Below are positions 49,151 to 61,437 of a stretch of 64,000 bases of DNA, piece after piece. The stretch is from Temnopleurus reevesii (taxonomy: Eukaryota > Echinodermata > Echinoidea > Temnopleuroida > Temnopleuridae): contig BQKZ01000069.1 of the NCBI GenBank assembly GCA_036244855.1, positions 187,914 through 251,913 of the forward strand, in the 5' to 3' direction. Numbering within the stretch: the stretch's first letter is position 1; the number at the start of each line of letters is the position of its first letter. The notes below the pieces were generated by a model. That model had not been told where the DNA came from. It saw nothing but the letters and a program-made list of their open reading frames with translations, and did not search any database. A program made the translations under genes and the position numbers.

Positions 49151-50592
49151 TCAAACATTCTGGGTCAGAATGTGAATGGATGTGTACCCCTAAAGCCATG
49201 AAACCACACAGCAAGTTTTAAAACGCCAGTCTGGTTTCAGACAGTGCAGTACAGTACATGTATATAACCAGAACCACAATGATATTAGGCCACACAAAGG
49301 GCAAGTTCTAAAATAAATATCACTTTTTAAAAGTAGCAGAAAATTAGATAAACAGGACCCCCAAAATTTAGAAGAAGATCCGGACTCTACATGTAAAACA
49401 AAATTTATGGACTTTTAATGATATGAAAAACTGATGGAAACAATGTTATTACTTGACAAATTGGCAACTTTAGTGCTGTCACGCTTGCACTTCCATTCAT
49501 CTGTGAAAAAGTACTTTTGTGCAAATTCATTATTTGTTCAAATTTTTTCAGAACTTGTACCAAGTTTACTTTCCTAAAATTAAAAACCTTTTTTGGATGT
49601 ACCAATTAAATCACAATATTGTGTAATTCTGATAACTTATTTCTTCTGAATGTTAAACTATACGTCCATATAACTAAAGATTTTTTACAAAACTATTGGT
49701 AAAATAAAACACATTCCTCATAAAGGTATCCCAATGAAAGATTTCAGGATGTTAAAATAAAATTACTACATACAGAATGGTTAAGAGTGTAGCAATGACA
49801 TCATCAATACAACCGATTTGCCAAGGGTATTTCATTGTTTCACACGTTTTTCAGGTTAAAAATTCATATTAAAACTCCAAGAATTTCCTATTACATGTAG
49901 TGCTCTTATTTGCTCTGTTCCACTATTTTTTCTGCTACTTGATAAAAGACATGATATTTATTTGCAGGACTTGTCCTTTAATTCCCTTGTAGAGCAAGCT
50001 GACAAATATGGGATTCACACAACCACCACCACCACCACAACTATCAAATAGGCAAAGGATTAATATTTGTTAATGAAATGAATTAGTAAGCAGAAGGGAA
50101 GGTGTGGAGAAAATGTTTCAAGGAGAAAGCAATTATGCTTGGCAAATATAAGGCGAGATTGAAAGTAAGGCTGAATCTCATGAAAAACATCACAAGTTCA
50201 CTGAACATGTAAGGATTTCAGAGTTACTAACCATCACAGAAAATTGATGAGATGTACTTTTATGTAAATTCAATGTTTATTCAATGCTTACTCTCCCAGT
50301 CGTAGTAGAGAGTCAGTTATTGCTCCTATATTTTTGGTTCACCTGTTTGGTCATTCACATTGTGATTTTGACCCACATAATTATTCTGGAATGGCTAGCA
50401 TCTCTTTAAGCTATGTGTAAAAATGTTCATCTGTATTTCAACTGTTAGATAATGTAGAAGAAAATCTTAAGTTCATATTCACTGGGGGCCACATCTATCC
50501 CGCTCCCTAATCATGTTTGTCTATTGAAACCCTCCTGACTAAAATGTAATGCAAAAAAAGTTGCAATGAAAAGCAAGTTTGCTGTTTATCAA
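49151..50592. other. No gene recognised
   Basis: AT-rich; only one short frame (49405-49605), with no domain. Confidence 0.6.
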
Positions 50593-50594
50593 TA

Positions 50595-50810
50595 GGTGGG
50601 TTTACGAATAGATGTAAATCTTATGTGTTCTATCTTCATAAATTCTTGTTCTTGATGACCAGATAGCTTGCTCGATGCTAGCCCAACAAAGCAACAAGTA
50701 ATGTCTGCAGACTGGATTCCAAGAATTGCAATTATTACATATCAGTTCAAGGAATACTATGGTCGTTGACAAGAAATGTGCATAAATTTGAATCTATCAG
50801 TAAATCTGCC
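50595..50810. mobile_element. TA-target MITE, GGCGGGTTTACT family, copy C (216 bp, inverted)
   Basis: TA duplications at 50593-50594 and 50811-50812. The ends are GGTGGGTTTACG and AGTAAATCTGCC. Read on the minus strand it follows copy B in order: TTCAAATTTATG, a TATTCCTTGAAC block, a GAATCCAGTCTGC block, a CGAGCAAGC block, then the other TIR. More diverged than A and B, so an older insertion. Confidence 0.65.
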
Positions 50811-51074
50811 TACTACACTTTGAAACATGTATTGTGACTGGCGCAATGTCTGCACTTTTTTGAGGATGTGCGACAAGGATTTAGAATGGAAAGCACTGAT
50901 AAATAGCAACTTGCACTAAATCACAACTTTCTCTATATTGGATCAGCCTCATAGGATTGTATCAAATGATAAATGCAAAATGGTGCAATCTAATACCAAT
51001 TTGAGGGCCTTGAATTCTGGTCTACTGTAAAATTATTGCGTGATTCCATTTTCAATGGTCTTGAATAACACGAG

Positions 51075-51428
51075 GTCTTGTTCAGATCGCATGATTATGC
51101 AACTACAACGTGTGTAGCTCCTTGTTATCATCTTACAGCTGCTATCACTGTATCTAAATCGGCTACAAAATCATATGGTGAGAGATCATTCTCACATGCC
51201 ACATCTATCTTATGGAATAGCCTCCCAAATTACCTCACAAATATTACACCATATGAAAAATTCAGAAGAAACTTGAAAACTTATCTCTTCAAAAACAACT
51301 AATCTACTGATAATCCTAGTTCTTCTGACTTCTTTCTCTCTTTCCATGTTTCAAGCGCTTAGGGACTTTCGCATGATTGTGATATGCGCTATATAAAAGT
51401 GTTTCATTATTATTATTATTATTATTAT
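51075..51428 (+). mobile_element. 5'-truncated CR1/L2-like LINE, 3' end
   Basis: An open frame to 51302 ends with SYGERSFSHATSILWNSLPN and FRRNLKTYLFKNN, the typical C-terminus of the reverse-transcriptase ORF in CR1/L2/Jockey-type non-LTR elements. The 3' UTR follows with AAGCGCTTAGGGAC, GATATGCGCTATATAAAAG, then an (ATT)n tail at about 51408-51428. No endonuclease or polymerase core remains, so it is a dead 5'-truncated copy. Confidence 0.8.
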
Positions 51429-54400
51429 CACTAAGGATATACATGCATGTAGACATTAATTGTATAAATGTAAGCCCGCTCTCATGAAAGAAAAAAATTT
51501 CATGTTAAATTACAATTGCTGCCCAGTTGTTTTAACTGAAAGAATTAAAAAGTTTTTCGAAAAAGATGATTATACATTTTCAAGGACATCTATATTATAC
51601 ATGTGTTAAGTGCTTATGAATGAAATTAGTAATTGAATAAAACATGAAATGATAATGATGTTAGTAACTGCAACACATGACTACATGTATGTTAAAAACA
51701 GCTCTCATAAAATGATCAACATTTGCACAATCTCTCTATTGGGTTTGGTGGCATTTATTTGTGTCTAAATCTTACATGTAGATTACATGAATTGTATCAA
51801 TTACTCATTCACTACTTATTCTTAGTTGATACAAGTACCATAAAAGCTGAAATTTACACAGCCGATTTACTTGTATGTTGCTCAGCAATAACACCACATG
51901 CATTTTTGTTTTAAAAAACACATGATTGCCTGTACATTTATATATCACTTTTCAAATTGTACAGATGCGTAAAAATGCACAAAAAATTACTGCTTATACT
52001 ACATACAAAAGAAAATTGTACAGTTAAATGTATAATAGATAAATTTCTGTGCTTTCTCTTTTTCTTAATATGCTTATTACCGTTCTACATCTCTGTAAAT
52101 TGCTTGCATTACTTTCTTAATTACTTGATTACATGCTCCTTAAAGGAAATAAATAAAATCCTAATCGCCTACGAGATAAATGTACACATCTATTGCATAA
52201 ATGAACACATATTACACAGCTTTACTACACTAAGAAACAATTCATCGCTAGAACAATTCTTGACCATAACACAGAAATAACTTACAGTTGCATGGAAACA
52301 TGACAAGATACACATTGTATTTTTCAATTAAGTAACACATTTATATTGCTTAAAATTGCTCAATGTAAAAATTACAGCCTCTCAGATAATTTCTGTGTCT
52401 TTGCACTGATCTAACAATCTATATCCTTCACAGCACTCCAGTTTTCCCCTCTCCCATAGGATATTCCTTCTCTTTTCTTTGGGGGGGGGGGGGGGGAGGA
52501 GGAGCAAGATCAATAAAAACTATCTAGCTAAAACGCTATAATATGTATTTTGATATGTTGAGAGCATCATTTAGAGTAGGGTACATGTGGATCGTTGTAA
52601 TTAGGCTGAAATTGGATTTCTCCTGTATATTCTTCTTGAACACCCCCTCCCCCTATCAAAGAAAAAAATCAATTCAATTTTGAGTCAATCTTGAAAAGAA
52701 TTTGATTTCTATACTACAAACAATAAAACAAGTAGATTAAAATACACAATTACATAACAAACTTTAGATTGATCATTCTATAAATGCATCATACATATTT
52801 GTCCAAAGTGAGGCAAGAGGAAGAAAGGTTACTGAATATTTTCTCATTTTCACACAAAGAATTATGGAAGTAAATTACATGTACACACTGCGGAGAAAAC
52901 AAACTTTATGAACGCTTCGTTCACATATGGTACACAAAAGGTTCATAGCCTAAAAAACTTGTCACATCAAAACAAAAACCATTCGCTGGAAAAGTAAAAA
53001 CTGAGCAAAATGTGAAGTAAAAACAATAACTCCCATACAAGAATTATTGCAATGAAGGCTCCTGTGCATACTCTGTGAAATCAGATTTTTGAAAAAAATA
53101 TTCTATGTTTATATCAAATCAATTTGTGACATGCATATTTGTTTGCTAGTGAAAGGCAGTTTTCTGTATCATATGTGAACAAAGCTTCATCTTAATTTTG
53201 TATAAAGGATTAATTATACAACACATACAGGTTAAATAATAATCTATACAGCTTGCAAGCTTTGCCTGAAATCACTTTTCATAAATAATGTTAAACAGAT
53301 CCTTTGATAAATCTTTCAAATTGGAACCAAAGTACATTAAAGGTGATTCCTTTCATAATATCATTTTATTAGATTGAAATGATATTCCAATTGTATTAAT
53401 TATTCAATTTTTAATATGTTTTTTTTTTCATTCAATCAAAATTAATAATTGTTAAAACAGATTTGTTCAACTTCTTTGCATACTTTTTTAGAAGTAAGTA
53501 TCTGCTAGATATATATAGTTGATTTACAAATAATATAAACCATTCTTTCATTCGCTCTGAACAATCTGGCTGGATCCCTTTAAGAATGACCATTTCCCCA
53601 AAAATAAATATAATAATTGTGAATTAATTGAATGTCCCAAATGTGGTGCAAATACATAAAAAGTACTAACACTGTATAAGAGTAATGATATTTCTTTATA
53701 TGATATTTCAAAATGCATGTAGGTAAAGAAATATTAGTACATTTGGACATATTACTGCAATCTGATAACACCTGTGACAAATCTACCCCTTTGCTCAAAT
53801 GTACATTTTGTGAATACGTTTAGAAATGCATTCATATGACAATTTCTTTTCAAAACATATTTCCATGTGACTTTATTTCCACCAATTACCTGATTGCTTT
53901 AAATCTGCATTCTTTTAATAGTGAAATGAGTGTTCATTATTTTTCAATATCATTCTCGTGAAAAGAGATCTTGAGAAACATCTACTAAAACTCTGGAGAA
54001 ATGAAAAAAAAAACAGAGCTTGTTCAAATGCTAATTGTACCATAGGAAATTATTTTATCATTGGTATTGTCATAATTTGTATAAACTATAATTTCCAAGT
54101 AGGTTCACAACTATATATATTTTTACAGAAATAAAGGGTAACTAAAAACTAAAGCATTAAATTTATAAAATACAGTGGAATCCGATTTTCCTTTAAAAAA
54201 AAGTTTGTATCTAACTTGTATAATTTTCTAATCCAAATTCAATATTACCAAATGTTTTGATCCAAAAGACCAGCCCCAATCCACTACCTGAAGCAGTGAG
54301 CGATGAGATAATTCATGCTACAACACATCCATAATGGTGGAACTCAAATCACAGTATCAATACAAATTCATTCAGAATGCAAATCAGGGGTCATTACAAA

Positions 54401-57400
54401 ACCAAGTAAGTGATAACATTAGAAACAACCAATTAAATCAGCAGGTCTGTGAGTGAATTTGTAATCAGAGATGCCAGGCTTGCGGAATATATGAAAGGAT
54501 AGAAATTAAAATGTGAATCAACAAACATGTGAACCAAATATTTTTTGAGGAGCAGCAAGATGGCAATAGTCATACCCTTACTCTCATGAGGAAATATTTG
54601 GTTCGGCTGCAATTTCTATCTTCATTCATACTTCGTAAGGTTGGCCTGATAACAAGTTTGCCTGTACATTAGATGTGATTTTAGCTATCACTTTGTTACG
54701 GTTTCTTGTAACAGCCCCTGTATCTTGACAATGATATTGAATAAAAAAACATGCAACATGCAGTCCACATACAGTACACTGAGTGATCAAATAACAGAAA
54801 AAATGTCTTGTACCATGCTTCAAATATTGGACATAATTCATCAACACTCTGAAAATAGCAGACCATATATCCACATTTAATTTGGTTTTAACAAAGCAGG
54901 AATTTCGTTAAAAATTGAGAGAAAAAAAGATCTTAACAAAACCTATATTGAGGGAAATATACACTAGAAAATTGAAATTAGAAGACCTAACACAACACAC
55001 TATATGAGTCAAACATAAACCCAACCTAAATAAAGCATCAGTATAATATTGCACAAAAATACTTTAAAAAAAATCAGAGGGAAAAGTGAAGTGAAGTTGA
55101 GAGCTTGGAAAGTCCAAATTAGTCTCAATTGAACCCTACACTGTAGCCGCTTGCCCCTTTCCCATTGCCAATGTGAGTGACTCATTTCAACTACAGTATA
55201 GATTTAAACAATTTCATACATATTTTGCATGCATACACAATTAAAGTGTGTTGCCTATTGTTTAACACCTTCACAACTATCGCTGATCTACACTGTATGT
55301 TTGTATGTAAAGAACTGTGATCAATAAATTGCCAGGTTCAAAAAATTTTGTTTTCAAAAGAAGAAACTGTTGAAATCATGGTATACTTGCAGCCTTCAAA
55401 TTTCATTGTCATCTATTGAAGAAAACAAACATTGTGGCTAACTTGTGTGCACAGCTTGAGCGACATTTTGGATACAATATTTTAGCTAGTATTGCCCATC
55501 TTTTGTCCGATCCCTTTGAAAATGGGAAAAATCAACAGTAAAGTGTGAGGCGAATGACAAATGTTTGTACATTGTGATATCACTGTTGCATGGAAATCAA
55601 ACTGCCCTGGAGAAATATCTATGTTTGGTTTTGAACAAGATCTATAAATGAATAAATAAAGACAATACATCTACCATTAATTAACCTATTTGTAAAATAG
55701 TTTTGTGCAAAAAATTGCATAGGCTCATTCCAAACTGAAATAGATATATGTGTAATACTGAAAAATATTAAGGTGATAAAAAAAAAAAAAAAAAAATCAT
55801 TTTTGTAAGTCTGAAGTCTGACAGTATGTTACTTTAAGAGCATAAAAAACTACTTTTATGACATCGAAATACAATACACAGTGTAAATGTGAACACTTTT
55901 CAACATAATTTGTGAATTAACAATACTGTATTTTAAAAGCAAAGAACTATGTAAATAAATACCTATGCTTGACATATTATGTCCACATATCGTAAGAGCT
56001 GATTTGTTGCATTACTTTATGTTTATAAAAAAGAATGGGTGAAAGGATGAATAGATGGTCAAAGAAGTACAAGAAACATTCATAAATAGAAACAAAATAA
56101 AATCCAAATTGGTATCATTGAATATTTTCATTCCATCTATTGAAGAAAAACAATTCTGTACAGGCTTGTTTGAAATTCAGAGAAAAAGTGGGAGTTGTCT
56201 TCCATAATTGAAAGACAAATTTGTCAATTTAACTATTTTATAAACAGAATTTCTTTTTAGATCAATAACATACATTATGCAGATATTTTAAAAGATAATT
56301 AGATTACCATGCGTGTGGCAAAAATGTTCAATGATACTTTCATCCTCAAATTAAAATAAAGATCAAGTACAAATAATAGACATGATGAATTCCGCAACCT
56401 CAGAGATTTGATGATGAACGTCTGCAAAAGCTGTCATCATCCATCCAGTAGACCTTGCTTCTTCTCTGCACTCGATCATCTGGTCTTCAACTGAAAGGTC
56501 ACTCTTTCAGTCAACTGATCATCGATAAAACGTTATTCAGCAACATCACTCAACCCTAGTCCTAAATCTAATTATTAGAAATATTGGATTTTGACTTTAG
56601 TGCACCCATGAGCTATTTGGGCTTTCACAAATGTGTACACACTCGTCTATCTCTGCAAAAATTGTGCTGCATGCCTCTGGTACGAAGAGCCTATATTCCG
56701 AAATGGAAAAATATATATCCCTCCTTGGTGGAATCTGGGTTTCTAATTGGTTTAAATAGATCATGTGACTATTACCGTGTCCTCAGGGAGCAATCACTTA
56801 ATAATATTGCATACAGTCTTCGGTATCTGATTGCATGTGGGGATGTTGTTTTAATAACAAGTCTCACTGGGTCATGTACATGTATTAAGTCTGCCCAGGG
56901 AAGAAGGATCCCTGGTCTGCCCTGTGCTCGAACTGCATGAGTAATAACCTACATGCTACATGTGTTATATACCGCAAGTAGCAGGTATAGTATGCATCTT
57001 GTGGAAAAGTAGATTTCTTAAGAATGAAAATCAGGGCATATCCATTTGGCTCTCATTTTTACGGACTCGGATAAATCAAATGAAGTTGAAACTCTTTTTA
57101 AAAACGTGAGGTCCGTGGGCTACCAAAATTCCTTCATAATCATGAAATTTATTCTATAAAATTCATGCAAATTTACAGTGTAACCCCCCCCCCCCCCCCT
57201 TCCCCTCCAAAAAAAAACAAAACAACTCACACCCCAAAGAAACAAAGTCTGATAAAATTATCTGGCTTAACTGTGGACATGACATATTTTGTGAGGTAAT
57301 TACTTTTTATCATTTTTAATGGATGTATGTCAACAAAAACAACCCTAAATTTATAGATTTAGTACAACCACTTGTAGGGGGAAATGATTTGTATCCTCCT

Positions 57401-57506
57401 ACTATATTTGCTTTGTCCAGACATAATATGGTAAACTGCCTCAGAGATTGAATAACAAAACAAAACAAAACAAACTAGATGAATCCTCGACCGCGCAAGG
57501 TCGAAA
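51429..57506. other. No gene recognised
   Basis: AT-rich. G16 at 52481-52496, C16 at 57184-57199 and an A18-like run near 55778. The 107-codon frame at 51957 and the 118-codon frame at 56584 lack domains or splice-site support. Confidence 0.6.
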
Positions 57507-58135
57507 TTTATGCCTCCGCCATCACGCAATCAGAAAGATATGTACAGCTTGTTTCTTCCATGCCATCAGAAATCAAAAACATTATACAAATTTTGGTCAT
57601 TATGACCTTTGACCCTCCACATGCTTATACATAATTGAGCTACACACTGTAAGTTTGAAAGAAATTGGTTCAATTTTTATGTTATAAGTTAGAACAATAA
57701 TGAGTTTTATCAGGTGATTTTGTACAAGTTTTTCTGCCCGGTGAACTTTGACCTTTGACCCACTTAATCCAAAATCTAATCAGTTCATCCTCACATGCTT
57801 ATACATACTTGAGCCAAGTTTGGTCAAAATCTGTACAGCAGTTCTGAACTTATTGTGGTAACAAGCTATTTTGGGTGATTTTTTACAAGTTTTTTGGCCC
57901 TGTGACCTTTGACCTTTGACCCATTGAACCCAAAATCTAATAAGTTCATTCTCACATACTTATACATGCTTGAGCCAAGTTTGGTAAAAATCCGTCACGC
58001 GGTTCTGAACTTATCGCGGTAACAAGGTCCGGACGGACGCACGGACGGACGGACACACGGACAGACGGACGGACGGACGGACAACCCGAAAACATAATGC
58101 CTCCCGCACCACCTTACGGTGGCGGAGGCATAAAA
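57507..58135. mobile_element. GACCTTTGACC / (ACGG)n repeat element with TTATGCCTCCGCCA ends
   Basis: A ~629-bp unit bounded by TTTATGCCTCCGCCA and TGGCGGAGGCATAAA. The interior has about three diverged tandem units (spacing ~146-161 bp), each with TGACCTTTGACC and, in the last two, TTGAGCCAAGTTTGGT and GTTCTGAACTTAT. Then comes an ACGG microsatellite (58028-58082), ACAACCCGAAAACATAATGC and a terminal hairpin. I recall similar GGACGGACGG/GCCTCC repeats as common in marine invertebrate genomes. Non-coding; transposition mechanism unknown. Confidence 0.75.
58028..58082. repeat. (ACGG)n microsatellite
   Basis: Imperfect tetranucleotide tract of GGAC/ACGG units inside the 57507-58135 element. Confidence 0.9.
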
Positions 58136-59529
58136 ATACACCAGAATCTGGGCTAACTTTAGAAGAGCACAGGTCAAAGACATGTACCACAGAGTATACA
58201 CAGGAGCCTTTGTGTTGAACATGTACATATACGAGCCCATCCCCTCTTCATAGCCCTTTCTGTTCAACTCAATTGCTGTGGCAGGCTACTATATCATGTC
58301 TGTTTACCATATACCTTCAGCAAATTAAAAGAATAATTGAACTCTGCACCAATTTCATCATATATTCTTAATAAGGAAATATAAAAATATCCTTCTTACA
58401 TATCACTGCTGCATAAGTATGTCATTTTCAGCCTTTTTTTAAACACTCCCCAAAGGTAATTTCTGTACTTAGAGAATCTCCATAGATGTAGTATGTCGTA
58501 AATCTTTGAGAAAATTCATATCTCATACAATACCTCATTATGGACAATTTAGCATGGTTGTAAAAGATGTCATTTAAAAGTTGTTTATGAATTTCTTTTT
58601 TGTTGGGCAACTACTGTAATCAACACAATCTGCCAATTTATCATCAGTTTAACATGAAACTACATGTTTTGCATTCTCACGCATGCTACAGTGTACTTGC
58701 TACATGTACATGCGTAACGTGCTAGAAATATATGTATACAACACATTAATTCTGATTTTGACCAGGTAACTTATATTAGGAAAATATAACAATGGTCACA
58801 AAGGGGAATTAACTGTTTCATCATAACATCATATACATGGGTTAGTACATTCCGTCAACCATATAATACATGCATGTGTTAGTTAAACCTTGGAAGCTAT
58901 ATATCTTGTTTCATGTGAATGAATATCAAAATGAAGTACAATATCAGTAAATGCATTGTCATTCTGTGTACAAGAAGATTGTGTGATATATATTACATGG
59001 TTTCAATTGATACAGAATAGAAAGTGACTGTGGAAAAATTGAATCAAGGCATTCTGAAAATTGTGCAAATTACACGTAGTGTTGTATTGGAAAAAAAGAA
59101 TATTGACTATCAAAACTTTATTAGAGTCAACAAACTCTATACCTGCCAGCCAATCGATGTGAAAACTCATGATATACAGAGGTCACATTACTGAAATGAC
59201 AAAATGAATTCTTGTAGAAATTGAAGGTAAAAAATTTGCTGTTTAACAGCATTGTGAAAATGTTCAGTAAAAGATTTGAAAATAAAAATAACTGATTGCT
59301 TTTTTTCTACAAAATCTTGAAAATAAAAATAATTGATTGTTTTTTTCCTACACAATCTGGAAATCTTACCAGCTGACAGGCAAAGGAATGATAATCCAAT
59401 TTTGATCCTTTTCCAAAATCAATATTTACATTTTTCTGTGATTTGAGTTTAAATGCCAACTTGATCTCAATTAATTCCATAGAATTAGAAAAAGAAGAAG
59501 GAAAGAAAAGACCATTAACTCACCACTGA
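58136..59529 (-). other. BICD: BICD 3' flank, probable 3' UTR
   Basis: AT-rich sequence directly downstream of the BICD stop. The nearest minus-strand AATAAA found by eye is at 59117-59122, about 410 nt past the stop, so part of this stretch is likely transcribed. The extent of the UTR cannot be fixed from sequence alone, and the donor-like GTGAGT at 59518-59523 leaves a spliced UTR open. No other coding potential is apparent. Confidence 0.4.
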
Positions 59530-61437
59530 CTACAAGAAATGGGGTTGGTTAGAGTAAGGAAAGCGAGGCATTCTCATAGGAAGATGTTGGTGGTGTGGTG
59601 GTGGTGGAGGTGGCGGGGGTCTCATGGATCTAAACGGGACGGGAAGAAGAGGGGGTCTCATCGGGGGTGGCCCCATATGATGGTGGGGCATTGGTAGACC
59701 CATACTAGTCACCCAAGCCATATGATTATCACTCACTTTGGAGGATTTGTGTTTGCGAGGTCGTCGCTGGCTGGTCATCTCGTTCTGGAACTCCAGGTCC
59801 TCCAGGCGTTGAGTAAGGGCTAGATTCTGCTGGATGGCCATCCTAAGGAGTGAGTTGAGGGTCTTCTTCTCTTCTTCTGCAGCAGCCAGCTGGCGATGCA
59901 TGTCGTCTAGTTGTGTCACGTACTCGTCGCATCGCTTGGCAAACATGGCACGGAGGCTAGCAAAGCTAGCTGCCTCTTCCTTGAGGGCTTTCAGTTCGTT
60001 CCTTAACTTTTTCATGGTCTCCGCAATGATGGCTTTCTCATGTTCATATTTGCTCTTCAGATTTGCGAGGGCAACTTCTGCGGTTGTTTTGTTGGCTTTG
60101 AGAACAGTCCTGAGAGTGGCCACCTGCTCACGCTTGGTCATGAGAAGACCCTTGAGCTTAACAACCTCCTCTCTTAGATCTTCATTCTCAGCACCACTAC
60201 CATCGGTGCTGTGTTGTCTTGACATTTCAACCGCCTGCTCGACGGAACGTTTCAGGTACTTTATCTGGTCTCGGACAGTTGAGACCATGGTCGTACAGGT
60301 AACATTGTCCCCATTAAATTTGGCATGTTCATTGGAAGGACTACTTGCAGCAGAACCCGAACCATCTGCAGATTTGTCTTGACCATTTTCATTTGAAACC
60401 TCTTTCAGGCGACTTGCAATTTCTGCCCGGAAGCCATCTCTCCTGCTTTGCCTGGTCACCTTTAGGTGATCTTGCATGATACGATTAGGGGCTTCCCCAT
60501 TTACCATGCATACATGATGATATAGCTGGGCAATGTCTTCACTTACAGCAGCAAGCTCATCTTGGGTCAAGTTCAGCTGGCAATGGGCATCCCCAACAAT
60601 ATCATGGACACCCTTGAGTTGGCCTTTCAGGTCTCGTATCGTATCTTGATGTTTCCTGTTCCTATCATTCATGAGCTGAACTTCCTTCTGGAGCTCGACC
60701 TTTGCCCCCTCGTCGCTAACTTTAGCTCTCAGAGCCTCCATCTCACTTTGAAGTTCTTTGTTCTTATTTAGCACACTAGCATATTTCTTCTCCTGAATCT
60801 TGTATAGACTCACCAATTGATAGAGTTTTTGATGGGCCTCATCGAGATGCTGGTACTGGGAGTGATCAATGTCACCCTCAGTGGCTGATATATTGAGATC
60901 AGATAAGCTTTGAAGGGCGTCGCGAGTCGTCTCCAACTCGGAGTTGGACTTCTCCAAGTGCTTTGACAGTTCACTTTTCTCACTCTCAACCTGCTTCAAT
61001 TGCTTCTCCAACTTTTGCACCTCCATAGATTGCAGTTCACTGAACAAATCAGAAGCCTCCTGACCAATGTTGGTCTGCTCTTCCTCGTTGTCATCCCTCA
61101 TCTGTCGTTCATATCGCCGGAGAAGAGGATGACCGACCCCTTCCTCATCATCATAGTCATCTTCCATGTAATGGAACGAAGAATTATTCTCCAAGTCTAC
61201 ATTGATTGCTTCTAGCTCTGAGATCATTGCTTGGTCGAGCTGTTTCTTGAGTTGATGTTTCTGGTCTCGTTCGCACTCCAAGGCCTGCATAGTCTCCTCG
61301 ATCTGCTTCTCTGAGATGTCTCGCAATCAGATAAGGTCTTCAATGTTGGAGTTCAGATACTGGATCTCCTCTGCTAGACGCCTGTTCTCATGCTTGAAAG
61401 ACTCATATTCAATCTGCGATGACTTCAAGGACGAATT
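59530..61437 (-). CDS. BICD: Bicaudal-D dynein adaptor, large 3' coding exon (contains an in-frame TGA)
   Basis: BICD proteins are homodimeric coiled-coil adaptors that link cytoplasmic dynein-dynactin to cargo such as Rab6 vesicles, nuclear pores or mRNPs. The exon has 636 codons and starts after a CAG acceptor at phase 0. Codons 1-36 align without gaps to the vertebrate stretch ending LNSQLEDAIR. Codon 37 is TGA (61327-61329) where vertebrates have Arg, and the frame then runs open for 598 residues to TAG at 59530. Family hallmarks in order: DLFSEL (a Spindly-type L-hydrophobic-x-E motif), QLYHHVCMVNGEAPNRIM, then the C-terminal cargo-binding coil with REQVATLRTVLKANK, KLRNELKALKEEAASF and KTLNSLLRMAIQQNLALTQR. 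The last ~80 residues are rich in Pro, His and Met (eight prolines in a row) and do not resemble the vertebrate tail as I recall it. A strong donor (G then GTGAGT) lies 6 nt past the stop, so a 3' UTR intron or alternative 3' end is possible. Family identity is very secure; whether this allele is functional is not. Confidence 0.95.

Noticed and set aside
54174..54240. CAGTGGAATCC start suggesting a second Tigger-like MITE
   Set aside because: No matching inverted end was found downstream, so only an isolated 11-bp similarity.
56584..56940. 118-codon plus-strand frame
   Set aside because: No recognisable domain, no conserved composition, no supporting splice sites; within expectation for an open frame in non-coding DNA.
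57995..58267. 90-codon minus-strand frame with an RPSVRPS repeat
   Set aside because: Produced by the (ACGG)n microsatellite inside the 57507-58135 repeat element.
59834..60382. 182-codon plus-strand frame
   Set aside because: The antisense shadow of the BICD coding exon.
60562..60771. Plus-strand frame within BICD
   Set aside because: Antisense of the coiled-coil coding sequence with no features of its own.
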